Source of the DNA: Neolentinus lepideus HHB14362 ss-1
Taxonomy: Eukaryota > Basidiomycota > Agaricomycetes > Gloeophyllales > Gloeophyllaceae
DNA length: 64,000 nucleotides
Reading direction: 5' to 3'
Assembly (NCBI GenBank): GCA_001632425.1
Contig: KV425620.1
Location: 6,145 to 70,144 of the forward strand
This document shows positions 44,812-55,079 of the stretch, piece by piece; position 1 is the first letter of the stretch; each line of letters begins with the position of its first letter. The notes beneath the pieces were generated by a model, which was not told where the DNA came from, made no database searches, and saw nothing but the letters and a program-made list of their open reading frames with translations. The position numbers were made by a program, and so were the translations under genes.

Positions 44812-47720
44812 CTATACAAAAGTAAGTTCTCTTTCCTCAAACTCAGCCTGAAATATTGAAGGATCAAGAGCTTTGACAGGTACTACTGTGATCTTTTCAT
44901 ACCCAATCTCTCCCTGTGAAATCTCAACCTCCTTGCATACCATCAGACACACAAATACCGGAACCATTTTTCCCTTAGTGTTCCGTTCATTCTGAATGTT
45001 ATTCCCCACCAGATGGACTGCACCATCCTCAAGCACTTTACCAGGACCAAGTGTGATGGAGAACTTGAGCATTGTGATGACTGTGTCAGAGTAGTGCACC
45101 TTGGCCATTGGCTGTGAGTGACCAGTGTGATCACAAGTTAGCCATGCATTGCCCTTGAGAAATCGGCACCATTTTGAGATTATGAAATTGTCCTTGAGAG
45201 CAGTCCTTGGTGCAAAAGGTTTGTCCGGGAGACAGGAATTTTCAGTGACCTCATTCATGAGTTGGGTCCATGAAGGCCTCCACTTGTATGTTGCATTCCC
45301 AGGGACACAGATCCTCCATAAGAAATTAGCCAGTATGGATGCATGCATGCACTGGAGAAGGAGATCCCATGCCCTCTCAAGATTTGTGTCTGGTGCATAC
45401 AGGGGAATTTGTCCCAATCCATAAACCAGGGAACCAAATGCAGCAATCTTGTCAATCGGGTTGGTGGCTGTCCTCCCTTGTAATTCTTTAAAGACCTGAA
45501 AGAAATCCTCCAGATCTCCTAGTCGAGAATATTCCATCTTTTTTTCCAATTCTAGAATTGGGTCCAAATAATCTTTGAATGGCTTGCCATCCTCATTTTT
45601 CTCCTCGAGAAGATCTTCAGCTGTGAGTCCCTCAGGTAGCCCAGCTGTAATTGAGTTTACTTGAATCTCCTGGATGGTCCACACTCGGTGCAGCCAGTGC
45701 CTGTCTCCAGTCCACCCTTGACACTCAAAGGCCACTCCAAGCCCATTATAGTACCGGATGACCCTGTTGGCTCTCTGATAGATAGAGCCAATGGTAGGAA
45801 CATCAACAGCCCATTCCGCTGCTCGGAGGGCTTCACCCGGCCCACCACATTGTCTCAGGCAGACAATGTCAAGCCAGACATATTCTTGCCTTAGATTTAG
45901 CAGCTCATTGCGAACTGCCTCAAGAGTGACACCTGTAGGCAATGGGACAGGCCACTCATAGGCATTGACAGGAGTATAAGCACGGCTCCTGGGACTGTCA
46001 GCCATAGTGGATGTCCAGCTGTGTGATACAGCACTGTAGCACTGCTGTCCATCAAATGCCTGGTCTATGTTGCCCCAGGAAAATGCAAAATGATAGGGTA
46101 CAACACGATGGGCATGCAGATCCCACAGGCGCCGGGCCCACGAATGCCATGGTTGCAGTCCATTGCCATATAGACTGATGAATGCATTTGTCTCATTATG
46201 TTTCCTTGGATTATCAAAATTCTCAGCCAACTTGAGCAGCTCAGAGTACTGTTCATCGACGTTGTTGTCTCTCTCCCATAGCCAAGGGTTTCGTACACGT
46301 GCATAGAGGCCACCAAAATCAAGGTCTTCCTCCCCATACACAAGTCTTTCCAGGAGCTGTCTGACACCGGAATCTGTCATGAAGATCTCCCGGCCCAGGC
46401 GTTGGGCAAGTGCTTCATTGAGGCGGCCCAAGATGTCCTCAAATCCAAGGTCCTTGCATTTCAGGGATGCATCATCCGGCGACAGAATGTGCAGCGGCCA
46501 ACCCTCAGCTGGAGAGTCTTGAAGTGGTACTCGGGTGCGTGTGGCGGGAGGTGCTGGCTGTGGTGCACAATCCAGCTGGCTACCGTGACCGGTACTTGGC
46601 TCTACTTCCCCACGGAAACCGGGTAGCTGTTCATGAGAATCTACATCTGCTCTATCAAGAGGCTGCACAGGTGTGCCTGCTGCAATCTCTACACCCGTAG
46701 CCCTGCATTCTCTCGATACATTCCCTTCAGGCGGCGTGACTGATCCTCGGCGTCCAGCCGAAGAGTCTAGAATCATAACAGATGTTGGTACTGTCAATGT
46801 CGACAGCGGCGCAATAATATGAGCTTGCAACTCGCTTGGCTCGAGCTCGGGTGCTGAATCCGGATTCGTTCCTGCGGCATGAAAATGGGCCAGCTCTTTG
46901 GAAGAATTCGCATCTGATATTTCGAGAAGCTGTCTAGGTAGGCGTATTGTATCCTCTGCATTCATAGTGCCGCATTCTCTTGACACATTCTCTTCCAGCG
47001 GCGTGACTGATGGCTGGCATACGTCCAAAGAGTCTAACATCGTAACAGATGTGGGCGCTGTCGATGTCGTCAGCGGCAGCATGCTATAGCATCGGAAATG
47101 CACTTGTAACTGACCTGGCGGGACCACAGTCCTTGAATCTGGATGCCTCTTGTCGGATTGCTGTACAAGCGGTGTGTGGGATGGTGCTGATGCCGGTAAA
47201 GATGTACAGCATGGAGGTGTGTCGGTTTCAAGGAGGGTTCTACCGTCAGCGGAGGTCCTGGAAACGCAGAATGCTGAGCTCACTACATGGACTGTTGTCA
47301 GTTATCGAGGTATACAATCCTTGCGTGATATAATCCTACACAGTTGTCCCATTTTTTCCTCTCGAGAAATGACTCCGAATGGAAAAGAAGTCGACCAAGC
47401 GGATATCGAACTGGACAGCGTTGAACCAGGACTGAGAAGGAGTGAAAGCAGAGCTCCTAAGTTCTTGAAATTGAGTAGCGGCGTCGAATAAGCAGGCGGG
47501 ACTCTGGTTCGGGGCTTGGCACTGTCAGAGCGGGACAAATAGAGAGCGGGGCTGGTAACGAGGCCTGGGGAACGATATACTTGGAATGCAGGTGCGCTGA
47601 GGTCCACGCTGGAATCCTCAGCGATTACCTGGTTGCTTTCATAGAACAAGTGAACCAGAAAGACGGAAATGCAGATAGCAAGAATAGAGCATACGTTATT
47701 CAATGCTGCTTTGCTTCGAC
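44812..47720 (-). CDS. HET-domain protein A, with 90-residue tandem repeat
   Basis: Heterokaryon-incompatibility (HET) domain protein of the agaric type. The main exon (47282-44812, minus) encodes 823 residues. A leader exon (about 47720-47340) joins it across a 57 nt intron and adds a hydrophobic helix (VCSILAICISVFLVHLF), so the protein may be membrane anchored; the true start lies further upstream and is unresolved. Residues about 61-150 and 152-240 are a diverged tandem repeat (PTSVTMLDS...SVTPLEENVSREC and PTSVMILDS...SVTPPEGNVSREC). Then comes the family's accessory module (KCKDLGFEDILGRLNEAL to DLDFGGLYARVRNPWLWE) and the HET core: YSAVSHSWTS, YVWLDIVCLRQ, WAVDVPTIGSIYQ, HWLHRVWTIQE. 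HET proteins trigger death on mixing of unlike genotypes in ascomycetes; the role here is inferred. Confidence 0.86.
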
Positions 47721-48410
47721 CTGCTTGCGCAGGGAATCATAGACTCGTAAATCTAAAGTGAGTCCTGCATCCCACCCCTGTATCGTCAGCGCGTCCGGGA
47801 CGAATATCCGGCTACGAGAAAGTGGAACCACCGCGTAATGGATGAAGAACGTGAGAGTCGAGAGTCGATCGCAATGACCAGTATGGCAGTGATTTGGGTG
47901 ATCGGCATCTGATGCAACAGGTGACGAAACTGTCAGACAACGGATGGCTGCATTGAGCGTCTCGTCAGCAGATGGCTTGCCGTGATGATAGAATCTGTCA
48001 TATTGTAATTATAGACAAATAACTCAGGATATGAAATGACGCTCGGAGAGAATTCGTAGGCGCTCGTCGACATGAATCCCAATCTTGTCACTAGCTCGCT
48101 GTTATGATCAGAACTCTTACCTGTCAAGAACGCCGCAAGTGAGCAAAGGCCCATCCGGTTTGGATGTGAACAGCAGAAAACGAAGATGGGCTTAGCGAAG
48201 CAGATGGAAAGAATACTTCAGATGAAACAAGAACGTTGCAGCTATGTTTCAACATCGGAGATCAGCGTCGCGCAAAATACAAGACGGTCTTAACTTCACC
48301 ATGTAGAGCGAAAAACGCCATCTGTTCTGTGAGGCATTCACATAGAGCTAATAACAGTTAGATCGAGCAATCAAAGCAGAGACGGCAGATGATGATTGAG
48401 TTGACTCGGA
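47721..48410 (-). other. HET leader region A (upstream exons unresolved)
   Basis: Conserved between blocks A and B, with a further decayed copy at about 56575-56900. On the minus strand a frame opens MGLCSLAAFLTGKSSDHNSEL at 48154; block B has GLCSLAVLLIRRGSSQNREL at the same place but without the ATG. The region probably holds the first exons and promoter of HET gene A, but I cannot fix the splicing. Confidence 0.5.
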
Positions 48411-48933
48411 AGGAGAAGTGCCGGGCCTAGGCCAGTATGAGACAATTAAGGAAAAGACTTGCTAACGTGTGGGAAGGAGCAACTAAAGCCAGAAAATATG
48501 ATAGATGAGGAGAGAAGACAGCAGTTGCCAGTGAGAGATACGGGTGTGGCACATATACGTACCGTCAACGTACCGTGTTTCCCCTGATCATCCGGTATCG
48601 TCGAAGTAAGGTTACTTGCGCCTTACCGGAGTGATACATTCGGTTAGACGAAGACGTCGGTACTGTTATTCCCCCGGAAAGGATGCGAAGGTGAGATTCA
48701 GCAGGATGGAAGAAGAAAGGACAGGAGCCGCCTAGATATCCCTCGCACCGAACACTGGACAATTCGGTGCGAGACGATGGGGGAAGTCCTGCACCTTCCA
48801 CCGAGCTAGCGCAATAACGTTTTGCGGGACGTGGTAATCAAGATAACACTCTGAAAATCTAGCAAGGCCCTCAAGGAGAAAGTAAGCACAACAACTGTTG
48901 GAGTGAAATAACTTAAGCCAACGCACCACGTTC
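48411..48933. other. Spacer between the duplicated blocks
   Basis: About 520 bases without a partner in either block and without a supported gene. A 78-codon minus frame (48565-48801) shows no features. Confidence 0.45.
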
Positions 48934-49077
48934 GCCACCTGCCCAGCCAATCACATTTCGCAAAATATATCCTTTATAGCAAAACTGCGGCCCATCCTCC
49001 ATGTCCGAACGCGCGATGGCAACATCCCTAATTCTCCTTATATCCGTCTCTCGTCCCTCTCATAGGACTTAACCTCA

Positions 49078-49828
49078 GCAACTACTTCGACAATCTCCCC
49101 GGCGACCAACGCCTCCCGCACGACTCTGGGTCCGCAGTGCCTCTCAGCAGGCTGTAGCAGCTCGAAGTACATTACCGGAAAATCCTCGTGCCTGATGGGG
49201 GAGAGTACAATGTGAAGGACGTCGATTGATCGCGAGGGAGAGGAAGTATAAGAATCGGGATATGAGCAAGGGGGCGCTAGAGGAGGTGCATCAGTGAGGG
49301 GAAGATTAAGATGTTCTTTGAGTGAGTGTTCCATGTGCTCTTCATTGTGCTCTGTTCGGCAGAGGGTAAAGGCATGGTGAAAACTGACGATTCTAACGAA
49401 TGTGATTGTAGGCACGAAGACGAGGAGATCAGGTAATCCTCGGCGGGAATGAGTTCTTCGACGTTGAGGTGCGTACTTCTTTATTACCGTTTCATTTCAA
49501 AGCTTACCTATTGCATGTCCTACGGTTTCCCAGAGCACCCTACCGATAACTAGATCAGCATTGTAATGGAGTTGGGCGACATGATCGTCCTATCGGCCGG
49601 TATTTACAATCGCTTTATACTCGATGAGAAGGTGAATACGGCGGTGCGTCTGTTCAAGGTGCGTTTGGCTTCTGCCCTCTTGTGCTCTGTGCCTTCCCCT
49701 TGATTCCGCTCCCAACGCCGACCACTCTTGTTTCCGTGCAGCGAGAGTCTTTACATAGGACGAGAGCTGACGAGATGTGCGCTTTTTGGGACGAGCCGAA
49801 ATGGACTTCCTACAACCGCCGAGCTCCT
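49078..49828 (+). pseudogene. Acireductone dioxygenase pseudogene 1
   Basis: Aligns with the whole ARD gene from YYFDN to WTSYNR. The start codon is lost, CAG has become TAG (GGCTGTAGCAG), VDA has become VD-stop with a small deletion, and exon 2 and the metal-binding region are damaged. The intron 2 donor is GT (GAGGTGCGT). Its last exon stops abruptly at about 49821 and runs into the promoter sequence of the next copy (GAGCTCCTCATATCC), marking the breakpoint of a tandem duplication. Confidence 0.88.
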
Positions 49829-49904
49829 CATATCCGCATTTATTACCGTCTCTCCTCCTCATGAAACTTAAGCTAAAGCGAAATCCAGCCCGTTTCCAAG
49901 ATGA

Positions 49905-50748
49905 CATGCGTGCATACTTCGACAATGTCCTCGGCGATCAACGTCTTTCGCATGATTCCGGGTCTTCAGTGCCCTCAGCACGCTCAAGTAGCTCGGCATG
50001 CATTACTGGAACATTCCCGTGTCTGCGGGAGATGAGTATGATGTGAAGGACGTCGATGTGATTGCGAGGGAGAGGGAGTATAAGAATCAGGGAGTGATCA
50101 CTGTGAGCAGGGAGGGGCTTGGGGAGACGTACGAGGGCAAGATTAAGATGCTTTTCGGAGAGTGAGTGTTTGTTCTGTTCTGCCTGGTGTTATTGGCACA
50201 GGAGGGTACAGGCTGGGCGAAGAGGATGAAGCTAACGATTGTGATTGCAGGCATATGCGCGAAGACAAAGAGATCAGATACATCCTCGGCGGGACTCGGT
50301 TCTTCGATGTTTGAGGTGCGTTCCCTTCAAATACCTTTCGCAAAGTTCATTCACTTCATGTGACATGGTTTCTCAGAACACCCTACCGATAAATGGATCC
50401 GTATCGCGATGGAGCCTGGTGACATGATCGTCCTACCGGCCGGTATTACCATCGCTTCACACTCGATGAGAAGAACGTGATTAAGGCGTTGCGTCTGTTC
50501 AAGGTACGTCTGACTTCTCTCCCATTGTTTTCTATCTGTCTCTCTCTTCCTGTTTCCTACTGGCTTCTGCGCCTTCTCCTTGATTCCGTCTCTTTCCGTG
50601 CAATGAGAGTCTGTATATAGGATGAGAACTAATGGGACGTTGCACTTTCCAGGACGAGCCGAAGTGGACTCCTTACAACCGTGGCGAGAGCACGGACACG
50701 AACCCTATTCGGCACGATTACCTGCGCACCGTCCGTGTCGGCACATAA
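49905..50748 (+). pseudogene. Acireductone dioxygenase pseudogene 2
   Basis: Nearly full-length second copy with its ATG kept (MRAYFDNVLGDQRLSHDSG). A one-base deletion after TCTTCAGTG shifts the frame, AAGCAGCTT is now AAGTAGCTC, the CGA before the second intron is TGA, and one T of GGTATTTACC is lost. Exon and intron order, the long third intron and the last exon to the stop are preserved. The intron 2 donor reads GAGGTGCGT, the canonical form. It is closer to the intact gene than pseudogene 1 is. Confidence 0.92.
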
Positions 50749-51557
50749 TCTCTCGTTGTGTCGCTGAAGCAAGGATGGGTAGGAGGGTGGACGAGGGTGT
50801 GCGGTGTAGAGGTGAATTGCTGCTGTCCACGCTGAGTCCGTCTGTATATGTATCAATTTTCGACCGCTGTCTCTGTGTTCGGTGCGATATGCGTTCTGTT
50901 CGATTTGCCCACTCGTGACCTCTTGCTGCTCCTGGCAGGTAGCCTTGCCCGTTCTCTTATTCTGAGGCAGAAAGGCAGCAGACGGCTGATTGCTTATCAC
51001 TCACAATCGACAATATTCCTTCGCTCTAGTCTGCGCGATCAGTTCTCACTGGCTGCAACACATTGAACATGATTGCTGACAGGGTTAGGGCTTGTGACGA
51101 GACACGTCCAGCGAGGGAGCACTGGTGCGTTATAACCAAAGCACTCACCAAAGCTGCTCCCCAACGTGCTGCTCCCCGACATGCTCCATCCTCTCAATCC
51201 AGATTTCGTGGCCCTGATGTGCCGCGCATACAAGCAAATGCCGAGCGGTATATGCGAGGAACAGGGCAATGACCATAATCCGTCCACAAAATAGTTACAA
51301 ACTAGTGCCTTCTACCCGAAGGGTCGACGGGAGGTCTCCTGAGTCATTTGCCATCACCACATTGTCGCGAATCCATCTAGATGGCAGGATTCCTGTTTAG
51401 GGGGGGACGGTCTGAAGGGAGCAGTGACAGTACGAGTCGCAAGAGGGCTTGAAATTTTATTCCCGTTACCTTGGGTGGGTCTTGGCGTCCTTCATGTGGA
51501 TAACTCGAGTACAAGCAAAGTCCAGAGTAAATCTTATTTGTTTGGTATGTTATATCC
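50749..51557. other. Spacer, paralogous to 43147-44811
   Basis: 3' flank of the ARD copy and the spacer before HET gene B. It lacks the 900 bases unique to block A. No gene seen. Confidence 0.55.
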
Positions 51558-54160
51558 CTAGACAAAAGTAATGTCCGTTTTCTCAAACTCAGCCTTGAAT
51601 CTCAAAGGATGAAGATCTTTGGCAGGTACTACTGTGATCTTTTCATACCCAATCTCTCCCTGTGAAATCTCAACCTCCTTGCATACCATCAGACACACAA
51701 ATCCTGGAACTATCCTTCCCCACAGATGCCTCCCTTCATTGTGAACATGATTACCCACCAGCCGGACTGCACCCTCTTTACAATATTGTCCAGAGCCAAG
51801 TGTGGTTGAGAACTCAAGCATGGGCACAACTGCATCAGAGTAGTGCACCTTGGCCATGGGCCGTGAGTTGTCAGTGTGATCCAAAGTTAGCCATGCATTG
51901 CCTTTGAGCAACCGGCACTGTTTTGAAATTATAAAATTGTCCTTGAGAGCAGGATTTTGTAGATAAGCTTCATCCCTGATGTAGGACTCTTCAGTGAGCT
52001 CATGCATGAGTTGGGTCCATGAAGGCCTCCACTTGTACCTGCCATTTCCTGGGATGCTGATCCTCCATAAGAAACCAGCCAGCATGTATGGATGCATGCA
52101 TTGGAGAAGGAGGGCCCATGCCCTCTCAAGATCCATGTCTGCTTCATATAAGGGAATTCTGACCAAACCATGGAGTAGGGAACCAAATGCAGCAATTTTG
52201 TCAATCCGTTTGGTGGCTACCCTGCCCCTGAGTTCTTTGAGGGCCTGAAACAAATCCTCCAATCTTGCTAGTCCAAACCATTCCATCTTGTCTTCCAATT
52301 CTAGGATTGGGCCTAAATAATGGTTGAATGGCCTGCCATGCTCCTCACTTTTCAGGTGGTGAAAGTCTTCAGCTGTGAGTCCTTCTGGTAACCCAGCTGT
52401 TACTGAATTTGGATGAATTTCCTGAATGGTCCACACTCGGCGGAGCCAGTGCCTGTCCCCAGTCCACCCTCGGCACTCAAAGGCCACTCCCAACCCATTA
52501 TAGTACCGGATGACCTTGCGAGCCATCTGGTAGATAGTGCCAATGGTGGGAACATCAACAGCCCATTCATCTGCTTGGAGAGCTTCACCAGGCCCACCAC
52601 TCTGCCTCAGGCAGACAACATCAAGCCATACATATTCTTCTCCTAGATTTAGCAGCTCATTACGAACTGCTTCAAGAGTGACACCTATAGGCAGTGGGAC
52701 AGGCCACTCATGGCCATTGACAGGGGTGCTGAAATGCTGAGTGTGATTGTCAGCCATGCTGGATGTCCAGCTGTGTGATACTGCACTGTAGCATGACCAT
52801 CCATCAAATTCCTCATCTGTGTTATCCCAGCGAAGTGCAAAATGGTAGGGTACAACACGATGGGCATGCAGATCCCATAGCCGCCGGGCCCATGAGTGCC
52901 ATGAGGGCAGGTCATTGCCATGCACATGGATGAATGCATTCATCCTGCAGACTTTCCTTGCATGGTCAAGATGACTAGCAAACTTGATCAGCTTAGAATA
53001 CTGTTCATTGACATTGGCACTTCTCTCCCATAGCCAAGGGTTTCGCACGCATGCATAGAGGCCACCAAAATCAAGATCTCCCTCCTTGTTCACAAGTCTT
53101 TCCAGAAGCTGTTTGACACCAGGATCAGAGATAAGGATCTTCTGTCTGTGGGTTTGGTCCTCTTGGACTTGCCCATACATCCGCACAGGTTGCCCCAGGA
53201 TCCCGGAAAGTGCTTTGTTGAGGAAGTACAGGACACCTTGTATGCCCAGGTGCCTGCACTTCACAGATGCAATATCCAGCGATAGAATGTGTGGTGGCCA
53301 ACCTCCAGGTGGAGGATCTTGAAGTGGTACTCGGGTGCGTGTGGCAGGGTGAGGTGGCTGTGATGCACAAGCGAGCTGGCCACCGGCACATTCATTGGCA
53401 TTGTTACCTGTCTTCCACAGCCAAGAGTTTCCCACATGTGCATAGAGGCCGCCAAAATCAAGGTCTTCTTCTCTGTTCACCAGTCTTGTCAGGAGATCTT
53501 TGACACCGGCATCCGAGATAAGGATCTCTCGTCCCAGGTTTCTGGAAAGTACTTGGTTGAGGCGGTACAGGACACCCTGCATGCCCAGGTGCCTGCACTT
53601 CACAGACGCGACCTCCGGCGATAGAATGTGTGGCAGCCAACCGCTAGATGAAAGATCTTGAAGTGGCATGCGAGTCCGTGTTTCGGGAAGTGAGGAAGAC
53701 ATACTGCAGCCTTCTTCGTGAGCTGTTATACCTACTTGCTCGGCATCAACACTCACCGGAGTGGTAACTCTCCAATATTTCCGCCTCTATTCTCAGGATC
53801 GATGCTGCGTAGGTTCTCGTCCTCCGTGAACGTTCCAAAAGAGATAACCTTCATTGAGGAGGTCGAATCAAAGTAGTCAATAAACAGATGCTGGTTACTT
53901 TCAAACTTGAGCATTGTTCTCGAGCGAGACGAAGACAGAACTGTACTGGCGACTCGGCTTGGGGTGAGAAACCGCTGAGGTCCAGGTCGTAATCCGGAGG
54001 GATTGCGCAGTATCATGATTTCGCTCTCAGATGCGTGAACCAGCGACACGGAGATACAAATAGCAAAAATAGAGCAAACGTGATTCAATGCCACTTTGCT
54101 TCTGACTGTTCGCATAGGGCATCATCGACCCGTAGACTATAGGTGAGTCCTACCACATCC
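51558..54160 (-). CDS. HET-domain protein B, accessory module duplicated
   Basis: Paralog of HET protein A. Main exon 53703-51558 (minus), opening MSSSLPETRTRMPLQ; leader exon (to 53757, starting near 54070-54160) joined across a 53 nt intron at the place equivalent to that of gene A and carrying the helix VCSIFAICISVSLVHA. The 90-residue repeats of protein A are absent. Instead the accessory module occurs twice: 53684-53390 (TRTRMPLQ to DLDFGGLYAHVGNSWLWK) and 53342-53000 (TRTRVPLQ to DLDFGGLYACVRNPWLWE, with an inserted MYGQVQEDQTHRQ). The HET core follows, intact: YSAVSHSWTS, YVWLDVVCLRQ, WAVDVPTIGTIYQ, HWLRRVWTIQE. The C-terminus matches protein A (CLMVCKEVEISQGEIGYEKI). The long frame without stops, next to dead ARD copies, suggests selection on the HET gene. 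Confidence 0.85.
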
Positions 54161-54770
54161 TCCCAGCGCTTGGTTCGTCAGCGCTTCCGGCCCGAATATC
54201 CTGCCACGCAGCTCCGAGAAAGTACGGCCACCGCATAATAGCTGGCAAGCGACTACAATAGATGAAGAATGCGAGAGTCGATCACGATGAGCAGTGTGGC
54301 AGTGACTTTGTGCGCTCGCATCCGATGCAGTTAAGAGAGGGATGGCCATGTTAAATGTCTCATCAGCGGATAGGCTCGCCGTGACGATAGAATCTATCCG
54401 GTTGTAATTATAGCGCAGGATATGAGATGAGGCCCGCAGAGAGTTCCCTGGCGACATGCAGCCCAGTTGTGTCATTAGCTCTCTGTTTTGACTGGAACCC
54501 CTACGTATCAACAATACTGCAAGTGAGCAAAGGCCCAGTCAATTTGTGTGTGAGCAGTAGAGCTCAAGAAGAATGACTTGGCGAAGCAGACAAAAAGAAT
54601 AGTTCAAGCGGGATAAGAACGTCGCAGCTATGTTCCGACATCGGAGATCAGCGGGCGCGAAATAGAAGACGATATTATCTCCACCAGTAGAGCAAAAAGG
54701 CAGGTATATCGAGAACGCCATCTGTGCTGTGATGCGCTCACATGAAACTCGTGACGGTTAGATCAAAGCA
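54161..54770 (-). other. HET leader region B (upstream exons unresolved)
   Basis: Counterpart of 47721-48410. On the minus strand it is open over 125 codons (54514-54137) and ends in QALGGC, which can be joined to VRSKVALNHVC of the leader exon. The ATG seen in copy A is not present here, so the start is uncertain. Confidence 0.5.
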
Positions 54771-55079
54771 GAGACGGCAGCGGGGAGAAGATAAGTGGGA
54801 TGAAGGAGACGCGTTGGAGACGTGAGGAAAACGAACGAGATATTGGAGAAATGGTTTTGCTAACGTGCGGGACGGAGCGGCTAGGGCGGAAGATGTCAGA
54901 ATGGTAGAGGACACGGCAGGGAGAGTACGTGCACCACGTGCACCACCGCGTTTCGTCGAGGAAAAGGTATATTTCGCCTGTCTAAGCGATGCATTGGGTT
55001 GGTTGAGAATGTGGGGAAATGTCAGCCCCATCGTGAGGATTCGGAAGTATGAAAGGAGAACCTCACACTAGGTTTGATG
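54771..55079. other. No gene seen
   Basis: Between the HET leader region and the decayed array. A 97-codon minus frame (54738-55031) has no recognisable features. Confidence 0.45.

Larger units (their letters stand above)
42108..48410. repeat. Segmental duplication, block A
   Basis: Carries, in order, the promoter and intact ARD gene, its 3' flank, HET gene A and the HET leader region. Each part has a counterpart in the same order and orientation in block B: 42108-43450 with 48934-49828 and again with 49800-51060; 44358-44540 with 51082-51290; 44812-47703 with 51558-54115; 47704-48400 with 54116-54770. About 900 bases (43450-44350) have no partner in block B. The motif CCAGCCAATCACATT marks both left ends. 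Confidence 0.85.
48934..54770. repeat. Segmental duplication, block B
   Basis: Second copy of the ARD-HET segment in the same orientation as block A. The ARD part is itself doubled in tandem and both copies are broken, while the HET gene is open throughout. It ends in the HET leader region at about 54770, beyond which more leader-like and array sequence continues. Confidence 0.85.

Noticed and set aside
44812..54770. ARD and HET as a co-functional gene pair
   Set aside because: The ARD copies in block B are dead while the HET gene is open, so the linkage looks like a passenger effect of segmental duplication.
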